NCBI GenBank assembly: GCA_054601695.1
Contig: BAAHQB010000324.1
Location: forward strand, 1 to 64,000
DNA length: 64,000 nucleotides
Source: Amorphochlora amoebiformis
Lineage: Eukaryota; Cercozoa; Chlorarachniophyceae
Reading direction: 5' to 3'
How positions within the stretch are numbered: the stretch's first letter is position 1; every line of letters begins with the position of its first letter. Positions 1 to 36,636 of this stretch are shown here, piece after piece. The position numbers and the translations under genes were made by a program. A model generated the notes under the pieces. The model saw only the letters and a list, made by a program, of their open reading frames with translations. It did not search any database and had not been told where the DNA came from.

Positions 1-726
1 ACGATCATCACAAGTTCTGCATACGTCATCACAAGTTCTGCATACGTCTGACGCACAATACAGCATGACGACAAGCCACAACAGCACCGTCTGCAAGCGT
101 TATATGACCTGAGAGCATGTCGAGAGGCTATACAACCTCCTTCAAAGCGAGAGACCACCACCAGTCCACGCACCTTCCCTTCTCACAAGTCTTCTCCCCC
201 AAGCCTTCTGCAGCGACCGAAGTCCGCCCCGTCACACCCCAAGCGGATGGAGACCTTCACGAGGCTCCATGGTTAATATGTATATGCATACGCCCTTCAA
301 CGTCCACGGTTTCGAAGAGATTCGACCGACGCCGACCTCCATTCTGGTCTGCGATGAGACCCCCCCGTCACTGCCCGCCAATGCCTGCCATTCTCCTGGA
401 ATCCCCGGAATCCTGGAACGCCTTCAGAGCCCCATGTCACAACCTGAACCACCACAGTACACGTGTCAAGCCCTTTAAAGACGCCCCGGCAGCGCGACAA
501 CGCAACAGCTATCCGTTTCGCGACACACACTGGCAAGAAGCGAGCCTGCCTGCAAGACCGACATCCTGCGACGGTTCCCCCCTGATGAGTCCCCACCATA
601 AGAGGGCCGAAACTGTCGTTCGCAAGAACGTTGGTCGGGTGCAGGTAAGCCCCACACACACATTGTATGTATATATATTTATTTGTTTGTGCATATTGTG
701 TATGGTTTATGTTTATATATATATAT

Positions 727-760
<34 letters not shown>

Positions 761-775
761 TTTTTTATATATATA

Positions 776-819
<44 letters not shown>

Positions 820-1923
820 CATATTTCCATATATATATATTGTACATTCATTTATATATATTGTATATGCATGTGTTTGTGAAATTACTTTGGTGTTCAA
901 CTAACTTGCTCTACATGGATAGCTCCAACTCATTAGGAGTCCCCGAACCTAACAATACATCGAGCGATTGGCGCCGTCATGATGGGTCAAGTCCCGAGCC
1001 CTTAGCGCCTTCCAACCTGAGCATCAAGATTGTATATTGAGATGGCTATATGGCACAAGAGGTGTACGAATATGGTTGGGTTTCCCTAACCCTAATCCTA
1101 GTCACCCCATCCATGACCTGGATGCATCTCTCCTGGACATATACACTGAACTACCAACTTACACCGGAGGCCCGTGACCCCGTCGGTTTATAAAATAAAA
1201 TCGAGAAGAGTATCAGCAACGATCATCACAAGTTCTGCATACGTCTGACGCACAATACAGCATGACGACAAGCCACAACAGCACCGTCTGCAAGCGTTAT
1301 ATGACCTGAGAGCATGTCGAGAGGCTATACAACCTCCTTCAAAGCGAGAGACCACCACCAGTCCACGCACCTTCCCTTCTCACAAGTCTTCTCCCCCAAG
1401 CCTTCTGCAGCGACCGAAGTCCGCCCCGTCACACCCCAAGCGGATGGAGACCTTCACGAGGCTCCATGGTTAATATGTATATGCATACGCCCTTCAACGT
1501 CCACGGTTTCGAAGAGATTCGACCGACGCCGACCTCCATTCTGGTCTGCGATGAGACCCCCCCGTCACTGCCCGCCAATGCCTGCCATTCTCCTGGAATC
1601 CCCGGAATCCTGGAACGCCTTCAGAGCCCCATGTCACAACCTGAACCACCACAGTACACGTGTCAAGCCCTTTAAAGACGCCCCGGCAGCGCGACAACGC
1701 AACAGCTATCCGTTTCGCGACACACACTGGCAAGAAGCGAGCCTGCCTGCAAGACCGACATCCTGCGACGGTTCCCCCCTGATGAGTCCCCACCATAAGA
1801 GGGCCGAAACTGTCGTTCGCAAGAACGTTGGTCGGGTGCAGGTAAGCCCCACACACACATTGTATGTATATATATTTATTTGTTTGTGCATATTGTGTAT
1901 GGTTTATGTTTATATATATATAT

Positions 1924-1955
<32 letters not shown>

Positions 1956-1961
1956 GTTTTC

Positions 1962-2010
<49 letters not shown>

Positions 2011-2140
2011 CATATTTCCATATATATATATTGTACATTCATTTATATATATTGTATATGCATGTGTTTGTGAAATTACTTTGGTGTTCAACTAACTTGC
2101 TCTACATGGATAGCTCCAACTCATTAGGAGTCCCCGAACC
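1..2140. repeat. Tandem pair of ~920 bp subtelomeric units
   Basis: Positions about 22-943 and 1219-2140 are the same sequence at an offset of 1197 bp. The only differences I saw are in the central (AT)n tract (about 719-830 and 1916-2007). The first copy starts with an extra 22 bp repeat of its own beginning. The 944-1218 spacer is unique and contains a few CCCTAA-like units near 1090. Near-identity outside the microsatellite implies a recent duplication. Position next to a telomeric array suggests a subtelomeric element. Confidence 0.9.
117..1040 (+). CDS. Putative subtelomeric gene (copy 1 of 2), function unknown
   Basis: A GC-rich open frame runs from the ATG at 117 to a strong donor-like CAG|GTAAGC after 644. 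It is followed by an AT-repeat stretch, a CTAAC motif and an AG at 921-922, so a 645-922 intron is plausible. The open part is about 176 residues, rich in Ser, Pro, Arg and His, with no domain I recognise. If spliced in phase 0 the second exon gives only a short tail; read through the AT repeat it would contain a Tyr/Ile run ending at 1040. The identical copy starts at 1314 with its donor at 1841, and its second exon would run into the telomeric array. It could equally be non-coding subtelomeric sequence. Confidence 0.25.
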
Positions 2141-2574
2141 TAACCCTAACCCTAACCCTAACCCTAACCCTAACCCTAACCCTAACCCTAACCCTAACCC
2201 TAACCCTAACCCTAACCCTAACCCTAACCCTAACCCTAACCCTAACCCTAACCCTAACCCTAACCCTAACCCGACACCCTAACCCTAACCCGACACCCTA
2301 ACCCTAACCCGACACCCTAACCCTAACCCGACACCCTAACCCGACACCCTAACCCTAACCCGACACCCTAACCCTAACCCTAACCCTAACCCTAACCCGA
2401 CACCCTAACCCTAACCCTAACCCGACACCCTAACCCTAACCCGACACCCTAACCCTAACCCTAACCCTAACCCTAACCCTAACCCTAACCCTAACCCTAA
2501 CCCTAACCCTAACCCTAACCCTAACCCTAACCCTAGCCCTAACCCTAACCCTAACTAGCTAACCCTAACCCTCT
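2136..2574 (+). repeat. Interstitial telomeric array (CCCTAA)n with CCCGACA variants
   Basis: About 440 bp of CCCTAA on the + strand, with recurrent variant units reading CCCGACA between about 2269 and 2450. The orientation is that of a left chromosome end, yet the array is preceded by the duplicated unit rather than being terminal. It starts exactly where copy 2 of the duplicated unit reads CCTAAC, where copy 1 continues with unrelated sequence. Confidence 0.95.
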
Positions 2575-2575
2575 G

Positions 2576-3010
2576 GAAAGTGCATTTCAAGTTGTAGTAA
2601 CTAGAGTAATCTAGTAATATTCTAGATATTATCTAGATTCTAGAGATTATATAAATCATAATTTTCACTAGTTGAGTTTCATACCTTACGATTGATTTTT
2701 CCCAAAGTTCTGCTAGTCTGAAGTTCGATACTGGACATACTCTAGATACTAGCGTACACACTAGACTAGTAGATATATTTACTAGATTTACTAGGTATAC
2801 TAAGTATAAATCTATACTCTAGCTAGTCTAGATACTCTCTCTACTCTGACTAGTCTGATTCTAGACTCTATCTAGCCTAGGCTGGTCTTTTTGAGCAATT
2901 GACTCTATTGACTGTACACTAGACAAATAGATCTAGTAGATACATGTACGCGCACAGTCCAGACAGTCGATATGTATTATATTAATCTAGTTGCAGGTCG
3001 GGAGGGCGCC
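2576..3010. repeat. CTAG-rich island
   Basis: The sequence is dense in CTAG and TCTAGA-like words (for example 2600-2660, 2740-2790 and 2815-2890). There is no open frame or tandem period. It follows the telomeric array directly and resembles the islands near 30, 41.5 and 48 kb. Confidence 0.8.
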
Positions 3011-3184
3011 TTAATTAGAAGTCAAGCTTGGGACTGGCTCTGGCCCGCTGCAGCTAACGCCATTAGAGCCGGCGCAGTAGCTGGTGATATCAAAACACAT
3101 ATTGTTTACGGTTTAGATTAGGCTTATCGTTATTATTTATATGCATATATAAACATATATATAATATATATATATATATAAATA

Positions 3185-3248
<64 letters not shown>

Positions 3249-3265
3249 CTCTATGATATGTGAAA

Positions 3266-3297
<32 letters not shown>

Positions 3298-3695
3298 GTA
3301 TTGTATTTATATATTATTTGATGTTAACACAAAGTCATATTTTTGTAGCGTTAAATGTCCAACTTAATTGGCGTATGTGCATAGTAAACATTTGACGTAT
3401 ATTTACGTTGGAAAATTTGAAACGTATGCTTTCTAGTGATATCTATTGATTCTCATGGAACTCTATGTTCTAATGTCTGCCGGTTTAGTATTCATATCAC
3501 CATCTTTATGAATGTTAATGTTATGATTTAGGTGATGATGTATATAGTTGATATAGAAGATGTAGGTGATGTACGTTTTCGTACCACTCATGTGTCCATC
3601 GCTTGGGAGCTCGGACGCCACGGACGCCAGATTTGCAATATCCTAAAATAATTCCATTATATAAGTATATATATATATGTATGTATATGTGTGTG

Positions 3696-3728
<33 letters not shown>

Positions 3729-3769
3729 ATAAGTTATATATGATGTATACATATATGTATATGTATATG

Positions 3770-3819
<50 letters not shown>

Positions 3820-3876
3820 GTACATATATATATATATACATATGTGTATATATATAAATTTATGTAAATATATGTT

Positions 3877-3959
<83 letters not shown>

Positions 3960-3992
3960 GAAATATATATATATATAAGTTGTAGCAGCAAT
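3011..3992. other. Gene-free stretch, AT microsatellites
   Basis: This contains several (AT)n arrays (about 3160-3300 and 3660-3975), a (GT)n run near 3700-3730, and unique AT-rich sequence at 3300-3640. I see no exon with convincing splice flanks. Confidence 0.6.
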
Positions 3993-4297
3993 ATGTCGCG
4001 GTATGTGAGTCCAGAAATATCGCCAGGTTATGAGAAACGAACAACTACTTGTAGGCTATTCTGTGCGACATACCTACTTTGTCCCATTTCACTTACTGCT
4101 GGTATCATCCAAACGGAGTTTCAATCATATCTACTATACCGCTACCGCTAAGCTTCGGGCTAGCGGTATTCAACAAATGTATGGTAAATATATATTAAGT
4201 TTGCCCAAATGTACGTGTAACGTACACATACATGCGAATAATTCCTTTGTGTAAGGTATATATATATTTATATTTATATATATATATATATATATAC

Positions 4298-4335
<38 letters not shown>

Positions 4336-4820
4336 CATAATATTATACATTTTGTAAAAGTTTTGCGTACCACGAGATTTGGGCCGGCAGCATTTGGTGA
4401 GTCTGCATTACAACATACACCCAACAACACAACAACACACGAGCCCTTGTTTCAATACACGAACGACACTTTTATGCACAACGAACCCTTCCTTCGATAC
4501 ACACACAAACCCTTCTTTCAATACACGCACAAACCTTATTGACTAAACACACAAATACACACAAACCCTTCATTGACTACACACACACGCGCTTCTTTGA
4601 ATATAAACTAAACTATGCATCGGATGTCACGATTATTTCAAAGCACACGCGAACGGTTGTTTGAATACAAACTGAACTATACATCATCAAAACACACACA
4701 CACACACACACACACACGCATGCTTCTTTGATACAAGGTAAACGACACATCATGTCACGGTTGTTTCAAAACACACGCATTTCAATTCGTAGAGATATAA
4801 ATCATACTATGCATACATAA

Positions 4821-4860
<40 letters not shown>

Positions 4861-5263
4861 ACATAAATACATGCACATGTGTAAGTACGCAGGTATTGTG
4901 TAGAATGCATTTATGATGTATGTATGGAATGTATGGTTGGTATGTAGATGTTGGCATGGTATGTACGTATTTATGGTATGCATGTATAGAACGTAGATGT
5001 TGGTTTCATATGTATGTATGTGTGTACGGAATGGAGATTGATTGGTATGATATGTATGTATGACAGTATGAATGGATTGGTGTGGTAGGAATTGTATGTA
5101 TGTGTTGAAGATGTTGGTATGATATGTATGTGTTGTACGTATGAAAATCAACTCATGGGCCCACCCCGCTTTAAGTACATTTTTAGGACATATGTGGAAT
5201 CATTGTGTGCAAAATTTCATTGCATAACCTCTATCTATATACACAATATACTCACATACACAT

Positions 5264-5306
<43 letters not shown>

Positions 5307-5641
5307 GATATATATGGGTGTATATATATATGTATGTATGTAAATATATATATATATATATATATTATATATGTGTGTGTGCATAGGCGTGATTTTTGTG
5401 TCTGGGGAGTTGCGAGTGTGTGAATGTGTGTGTTGGTGCGTGTGTGTGTGTAGGCGGTCGTGTGTGTATATGTGCAGGCGTGTGTGTTATATGTGTTAGG
5501 AACCTGTAGATCCCGGAGCGCTAGTAGCTTCGGTTTCCACTCTGACTGGCTGGTATGGATCAACGATTTGGACTATGGATTTCTATTATATATTCACACA
5601 ATACATCCATATATATATATATATGTATGTATGTGTATTAC

Positions 5642-5730
<89 letters not shown>

Positions 5731-5831
5731 TGTATATATTGTGTTTTGAACAATCATTAAAAGACGCGACTCGGCGAGTAGATATCAAGAAAATAGCCAA
5801 AGCTATGCTGGAGATCACTGGAGATCAATGA
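3993..5831. other. Unresolved region with coding-like fragments on both strands
   Basis: Short islands in an AT-repeat background look like exons, but the strand is unclear. On +: an ATG at 3993 with 52 open codons (stop 4149-4151), a segment 4358-4392 ending at GTGAGT, a segment 5491-5550, and one at 5769-5831. On -: 5549-5504 (reads QSEWKPKLLALRDLQ), 4408-4371, and a short piece ending near 4100, each with AG and GT flanks. Chains can be made on either strand, and neither matches a family I know. 4425-4790 is an AC-rich imperfect repeat, and 4880-5150 a TATG-rich repeat. The 5800-5860 sequence resembles 8855-8905, so part of it may be a dispersed repeat. Confidence 0.3.
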
Positions 5832-6002
5832 GATTTCTGGAGATCGTTTCATCCGGTGCCAGTCGGTTCTAGAGGGGTTTGAGACATAATTATGTGACAG
5901 ACGCGACGTTACGACTTGTCATGTTTCAGAAGTTGACCAGAACCTTCTCGAAATACCCGACGGTGTAAGACAAATTCTCGCACAATATACTTGAATGCAC
6001 GT

Positions 6003-6091
6003 AGTCACTTGGAACCAGGCAAGTAAGTGATAACCCAAGTGGCATAATCTAGATGCTTCAGTCACTTGGTTCCAAGTAAGTAAGTGTTAAC

Positions 6092-6109
<18 letters not shown>
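6003..6109. repeat. Two imperfect ~49 bp direct repeats
   Basis: 6003-6051 and 6061-6109 share the pattern GTCACTTGG..CCA..AAGTAAGTG..AAC..GTGGCATAAT.TAG. The second copy overlaps the last codons of the MYB gene (minus strand). Confidence 0.8.
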
Positions 6110-20200
<14,091 letters not shown>

Positions 20201-20261
20201 CACGTGAGTGGTGACGTGACTCATACGGTGACTGACGGTGACTCACGTCACCATTCACGTG
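20201..20261. promoter_or_regulatory. 23-bp-arm inverted repeat with G-box and CRE-like cores
   Basis: The left arm 20201-20223 and right arm 20239-20261 are inverted copies with 2 mismatches in 23, separated by 15 bp. Each arm contains CACGTG and TGACGTGA, classical bHLH/bZIP target cores. It sits about 240 bp upstream of the likely twinfilin start, so a cis-regulatory role is inferred. Confidence 0.6.
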
Positions 20262-20436
20262 GAATTTGGTGAGAAAAAAAAGTTTATGTCAAATCACCTT
20301 ATTCAACCCAATTTGTGATTTGGGGCTGGGTCACGGGTATTCAGCGTGACGTATCTAGAGGATTGCGCCAAGTTTGTTCGTCGCGAGTCAGAGTCTGAGC
20401 CTGGCGTCCGCCACCCGAAAACATGCACCGAAGCGG

Positions 20437-20445
20437 CATAAAAGG
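20437..20445 (+). promoter_or_regulatory. TATA-like box
   Basis: CATAAAAGG about 60 bp upstream of the ATG at 20500, in a GC-balanced stretch. This supports transcription starting just before that ATG. Confidence 0.4.
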
Positions 20446-20499
20446 TTCACTTTTGCCCAATAGTACATACTTCTCATTACCCTCGCTTCAAACCTTCAA

Positions 20500-29618
<9,119 letters not shown>

Positions 29619-29689
29619 CAGCGAGATCAGGTTAACTCGGACTACTTCGCGTCGTACCCTTGGATACTATATGTACCAGTTCTAGAGTA

Positions 29690-30720
29690 TGAGCCCGAGT
29701 GAGCGTGACCTCTACTAGATTTCGAGCAAGCATCTGCAAGCTCAACTGTAGAATTGATATAATTAAACACATCTAGGCATGCGTTGATTCGAAAGCGGCT
29801 GTCTCGAGTCTAGGAGCGTTGTCTACGCATCTAGCGCATACTAGCTAGGCGCCGGCATAGCTAGTATCTAGAGTATCATATCTAGCATATATCTGATATC
29901 TAGGATCTAGAGGATAGATACTGCCTTTAGGGTTAGCTAGGTTAGGGTTAGGGTTAGGGTCTAGAGGGTTAGGGTTAGGGTTAGACTGCTACTAGTCTAG
30001 TAGTGCTACTAGCACTCTAGTACTATATACTACAGGACTTACCTAGCTTACTAACTCTAGAACTACTAGACTAATTCTAGTACTACCTAGACTATTAGTA
30101 CTATCTAGACTATATAGTCTATAGTCTAGATAGTTCCCTAGATTCCTAGTCCTCTAGGTCCTCTAGGTCCTAGTTCTCTAAGCTCTAGGCCTAGGCTACC
30201 TAGGCTCTAGAGGCTACAAACTCCTTAGAAACTGGTACAGTACTACCTATAGACTAATAGTATAACAAGTACTAGCTGCTAGAGCTCCTAGAGCTCTAGG
30301 AGCTGGACTACATCAGACTAGTTAAGCTTGTTATGATATCTAGATATCTAGATATCTAGGATATACTAGATCATATTAGAATCTAGAGAATAGAGAGGGA
30401 ACAGAGATCGACTAGAGAGAATGAATCACCAATTGATGACTGCCAAGTTTTTGAACACGAATTCGCTGCTGCCAAGTCTAGAAGTGTCTATCGTCTAGAT
30501 CGTAGATCGTCTAGATCGTGCGAATCCATGTCTACATAGTTCTAGTAGTTGTCTAATCCCAGCTGTCCAGATCGTTAATTGAGGAAGGGGAAGCTTCCAC
30601 TCTACACAGGACACTGTACAGCCGCGTGCGCACAATCCCGATCGACCCAGCGATATCACTAGAAGATATTATACCTTTCTCCACTTGCCCATGTCTAGAT
30701 ACACAGCCTCAAGAAACTAA
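29690..30720. repeat. CTAG-rich island with a short TTAGGG array
   Basis: I count about 38 CTAG tetranucleotides between 29830 and 30360, roughly one per 14 bp against one per 256 in random DNA. A (TTAGGG)n patch interrupted by CTAGAG lies at 29930-29985. There is no open frame. It starts about 70 bp after the twinfilin stop, in the convergent gap before the WNK 3' end. Confidence 0.85.
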
Positions 30721-31459
30721 GACGAAGAGGGAGGAATAAAAAAGAAAAAAAAAAAGAATTGAAGACCCATCAGTCGATATTCCACTTATAGTTGTTGTCA
30801 TCGAAACAGTCTTTTCTAACGCAACCCTCCCCCCTCTCTCAACCCTCCCCCCTCTCTCAGCCTCGTATTACTTAAGGGACAACCTCCAAGTCCCTCACGC
30901 GACTACCTCAAGCGTAGAAAATACAACCAGACGTACGTAAATTTTATAATTTCATTGCTTTTGGGGATCCCCTAGTGTTTTGTGTTGTTATCTTCTATTT
31001 TCCATTTTTTAGATCTTGTCTTTTCATACTTTACAACCCCGTGAAGAGAGAACAGAGAAAGGTGAGAGAGAGGAAGGACAGATAGGGAAAGGCCTTGAAA
31101 GATTTCTTGTGATGGTATCTATATCTACTTAGTATGAGAAGATCAAAGTAAGGGATGTAAGAGAAAAGAAAAGAGTCAAGGAAAAAGGGGATGTAAGAGA
31201 AGAGGAGTAAAGAGAGAGAGAGGAAAGAAAGGAAAGAAAATAAAAAGAACGTGTGAAATAACCAAGGTAAAGGGCAACAGAGAGGAAAAAGGAAATGCAA
31301 CAGAAAATAAAGTACGGCAGTTCAATTTCTAGAAGCAAGCAAGTTGAAAAACAGCAGAAATTCGGAGAAACGAAAGAGTTGGCGAAATTAGAATAATACT
31401 AGTAATATAGCACGATGAAAAGGACACGGAACCGACAAGAAAATGACCCGCCTTGCTTG
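30721..31459. other. 3' flank of the WNK gene, purine-rich on +
   Basis: 30830-30860 repeats CAACCCTCCCCCCTCTCTC. 31035-31380 is purine-rich on + (GAGAGAGGAAAGAAAGG), so pyrimidine on the WNK strand just downstream of its stop. I see no gene here. Confidence 0.5.
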
Positions 31460-31669
31460 CTAGACGCGGGATCCGTTGATATGATGATGCTTAATGCTAC
31501 CCTCAGCAAGGTTTCTTTTATGCCTGGGTTTTTTCTCCTTTTGTTTTTCGACGCCTTCACCGCCCAACCAAGCGAGAAGATTTGCTAAAGGGTTGGTTAT
31601 TTGGAGGAATTAAGATTCACATGCACGTATGCATGTAACCATGTGTAATATATACATACACACACACAC

Positions 31670-31715
<46 letters not shown>

Positions 31716-31804
31716 GTGTGTGTGTGGGTGTGTGTATCATTATCTAGATTATATATTTAAGCATGATATACGTAAACATAGATTATATATTTAAGCATGA
31801 TATA

Positions 31805-31864
<60 letters not shown>

Positions 31865-31875
31865 GTGTATATACA

Positions 31876-31933
<58 letters not shown>

Positions 31934-32185
31934 GTGTGTGTGTGTGTGTATGCATTTATACATAAAAATACAATATCCAATACTACCTTCAGCTGTCTCA
32001 GCTTCACGTTTGAGTTTCTCCTCTCGAACTTTCCGTAGCACGCTACTATGTTTGGTCTCAACGGTGGCCCTGAGATTACATCATTCACAACTTATTTTCA
32101 CTCTCCCAATCCTTCCAACCACTACCAATCTCACGCTATCAACTACAAACGAACACACACACACAAACTCACACATACAAACACA

Positions 32186-32219
<34 letters not shown>

Positions 32220-33224
32220 ACGCACACATTGGCATGATCCCCAACCTCCGAGACTCTTGAAGCGTCCTCTTCTTGAGATCCACCTCAGACTTGCTTCGAC
32301 GACGACTGCATTCTCCCACCCCACGGTCCTGTAAAATAAGACACGAAACCACAAGAAACGATATTCATACTCTGATTCACCCTGAAACCCCGATTCACCC
32401 CTGAAAATCCCCGAAAACCTCCCTCTGGAAAGCCAGGTAAGAGAGGCGTAAGAGTAGAACAATCACGCACCAAAACATCCGAGAGAGCAGAATCGAAGGC
32501 GGTGGGAATGGTCTGGAGGTTGGGATCGCTGATCGACATAGGATTTTTGGCCTCGGCTGGGTGTGAAGGCGTCTTCCTCCTTCGGAGAGGCAAGAGATTA
32601 GACGCTTGGCACGGGTGTACGACCCGCCTGAGTAGGGTTGAAGAGTGTGGGTTTCGGCTCGGGTTTTGGCTCGGGTCGGGATAGGGTTTGGTTGGGGTTG
32701 GGTTCTTGCCTGGAAAGAGCGGAATAACCAGGTTTCCCTTTCACTTGTATTACGCCACAGCGCCTGTGCATTATGGGGGTGAGGGTGAGAGAATTCAGAG
32801 AGGCATAAAGAGCTAGAACGGGTGTGCTTGCACGTATTGTGGAGGTAGGTGACGACTTTTGAGAGAAATCGAAATATAGAACCGGTGTGCTTGTTCGTTC
32901 CCCACCGCTTGAGGATTGTACGTGAGGAATTGTGAGGGTGAGGCGAGGCATTGTGAGGGTGAGGCGAGGACTTTTGAGAAAAAAAAGAGAGAAAAAGAGT
33001 AGAGCGGGTGTGGTTGTCTCTGTTGCCCACCTGTCTATCTCTTGGCATATGAGCGCGGCGGCCTTCTCTACTCGGGCAGTCCTTGCTGGGTTGTCCTTGA
33101 ACTTATGGCAAAGCTTTAACCGTTTGATATTGATTTTGTTTCTGTCTTTGAGGGCCTGGATGGGATTATCATTCTCATGCTTATTGTGGTCTTGCGTTAT
33201 TGTTATTCCCATTCTCATGCTAAG

Positions 33225-33309
<85 letters not shown>

Positions 33310-33333
33310 TATATAGTATACATATAAATGTAC

Positions 33334-33403
<70 letters not shown>

Positions 33404-34177
33404 GTATTTGTACGTTACTCAAGGATCTAAAAAACAAGCACAAACCTGCGCGACCCCGGCCCGGATCTCGAGGATGCTGACTGCCTTCTCCAAGATCTTG
33501 GGGGCTACGGGAAGAATCCGCTGCTTTATTGTCTCCCCCGCAGTGGTATCCCCCCGCCCCCTTTTCCCTGCTCTCTTTGTGCTCCTTCTCTCCCTCCCGT
33601 GCACTGCAGCGTCTATTGATTTCTCTGAAACCGCCCTACCCTTCCCCAAACTTTCCACGGGAGGGGATTGCTCCGTATGACGCTGTGACCCAACCTTTGG
33701 CCCCCTCCCCCCCGCCGAAAGTGATCTATCTGATGCCGCCCTGTCTGCTGCCATGCGGCTTGCCGCCATTTTACGGGCCTGCTGCACGCGGTGTACCTTA
33801 TCTCTAAGTTGCTTTTCTTTTCGACGAATGATCCCCACCATGGTTTGGCTGGGCGTCATTCTGCGCTGTTTCCCTTCAACAGCCGGTGACGGTGGAGTCA
33901 CGGACCCACGGTTCTTGGTGAAGATGTTGAGGAAGTCGTGGTGGTCAATGGCATCGCCAGCAGGATTCTTGCGAGGGGTCTGGAGGTGTGTGGGCTTGGA
34001 GTGGTGATCTGAGTCCGTGCCGGACCTCTTTGCTAAACTGCGATTTGGAGAGCTCCGTGACTCGACGGTGCCGCCCGAGGAGTCTCCCTGACGTGTGGAG
34101 CCTGGGGTCGTTGTATGAGAGGAAGGTGTATCTTGGACGCTCATACTCCCGTTGAACACCTGGGAATATATAAATAC

Positions 34178-34246
<69 letters not shown>

Positions 34247-36385
34247 CCGTGTGCGTATGTGTTTCTATACAAGAATATCTAATATATATGTTGTTTGTAC
34301 AGGTATATGCTATATATATTTATGTAAATGATATATTCATTTAAACACACACACACACACACACACACATATATCTACACACATATATATATATATATAT
34401 ATATAATATACTATATATATATATATGTACTACACATATACATGTATATATATGTATGTGTGTATGTATGTATACCGTTATTGTATATGATACATATCGC
34501 AATCGTGCAACACAGATTTCAGGGGTTTTTGAACCCCATAATCGGTTACCTGCCGAGCTAAGCGCTCAAAGTCTAACTCGAGCTGGAAGATGTCCTCGTC
34601 CTCGCCAAGGCTCTCGTAGGTAGGGCTGGGAGGGGGGGCAACGGTGGCGGTTGAACACATGGACAAGGCATCGTTATGCAGGTCGGGCTGGGAAGACGCG
34701 CGCGACATACTCTGCTTACGGAGCAAAGGCGACATCAAGGGCTGGTTGAAGATGGAGGCGTCTGCGGTTCGCTGGCGGTTTTTGCGAGCGAACAATTTCT
34801 TCTGTTTACGCTGCTTTTTCTCGAGCTGGAGCCACAGCAACTTGCGGATCTCGGCGATCTTTTCTTCCAGTTTTGCTGTCTCTTGCTTGTGTAGCTTGTC
34901 TAATTCTTCTTCGTCGTATATCCGGTCGACCTCGTCCTCTGTGTCCATTTCGGCCTCAGTGATGGAAGGGCCAGGCGTCTGCATGGATAACGTGGGCCCA
35001 GTGGGGCGCTGCGGTGAACGGTTTTCGGAGTCCACCGGGGTAAGAATCCCCACGATTCTCTCGGCCGGCAGGTCGCTGAAGTCGACCTGGGGGGATGCCC
35101 CAAGGTCAAGCTTCGAGTCGGCCAGCGACGGTTGGATCACCTCGATCCCTTTCACCTCCTCACTTGGAGGAACCGTGGAGGTTACTATCCCCACGTTCTC
35201 GAGGTCACCGCGCCGGGGCGTTTGAGGCGATTGGGGGGACTTGGTTATCGGATAGGTCCTGGATCGCATGAGGACCTCAGGCTTGTCGACCCAAAGTGAG
35301 TCCGGCTGGACATGTTGCCCGTCGTTTTTGAGCTGCGGCTGCACATGTGACACTGACGCCGACGCCTCTGCGTCGAGACCCCCCTGGTCCGCGATCGCTT
35401 CGAGGACCCGCTCGACCTCCTTTGTGAGCGGCTCTATAGCCGACTTTTGGAGTTCGAACGCATTGACCATCTCGCTAGCCACCTGCTCGGCTGTGTCATT
35501 CTCGAGATCGTATGGAAACACGATCTTCTGCTCCGTGATCGGCGAGTCCATCTCCTCAGCCGGGTGATACTTCAGATCAAATGATAGCTTGGCTTTGTTT
35601 TCCGCTCGATTGATCTTCTTCTCTTCAAGCGAGCACTGCGCTGATACCAGCTTCATCCGGTTGTTTCCGTTCACCACACTCTCTAAGGTCTCGCTCAATA
35701 GCTCTTGAACCATTTGATCACTCTCCCGCCGAGCCCCACGCTTCTGGCTACCGATGCAAGACGACCCAGTCTTCTTCTTGCCGGTCTGCGGGCTCCGCTT
35801 GGCTCCGACCCCAATCTTTTTATCGGAGAGTGGCCTAGACCCGTTCTTCAGCTTGTATCGGGATCCACCTTTGGGTTTGCGCCGCCCGCCAAGCTTGCGC
35901 TTGCTCGGCGACCGTTTTCGATTTCGGATCTTAGGGGACATATTCTCCGTCGTGGCGTTCGAGTTGCTCTTAGCTTCGCCGGAGGCCTCGACCAACACCT
36001 CGCGCCGGTCCACAGGACTCACCTATACACATGGAGTATTTTCTCTTAATTTACACGTGTGCAATAGTGTCCCTATTTTGTGTGCTTGTGCCTTATGCCG
36101 GGCAGCATATCGTTCAGAGTGGCAACTGTAACTATATTGTGGCACCTGGAAAAACGGATGACGCTTCAGTTCCGCCGCAGACAGGCGCTTCTCCACCGGC
36201 ATGAGGCATATTTCAATGAATTCTCGGACCCGACTAGTTTTTATCTTGCTCAACATTCTGGGGGGTACACCGCTGTAGACCTAAATAAAAAAAAGTTATA
36301 AATCATACATACATTTGTGCATGCATACACCTAATATTTTATAGAATATAAAATATATATCACATGTTAATATACATACATTATA

Positions 36386-36428
<43 letters not shown>

Positions 36429-36581
36429 TACATATATATATATATATGTATATGTATGTATGTAATATATACATATATATATGTATATGTATTGTATATA
36501 CATATAATATATATGTATATATATATATATTACATATATATATATATACATACATATGTATATATATATATATATATTATG

Positions 36582-36636
<55 letters not shown>

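Noticed and set aside
2136-2574. True chromosome end
   Set aside because: More than 2 kb of non-telomeric sequence lies on its distal side in this window.
34644-36131. Plus-strand frames of 72-193 codons
   Set aside because: Antisense shadows of the large WNK exon 36022-34550.
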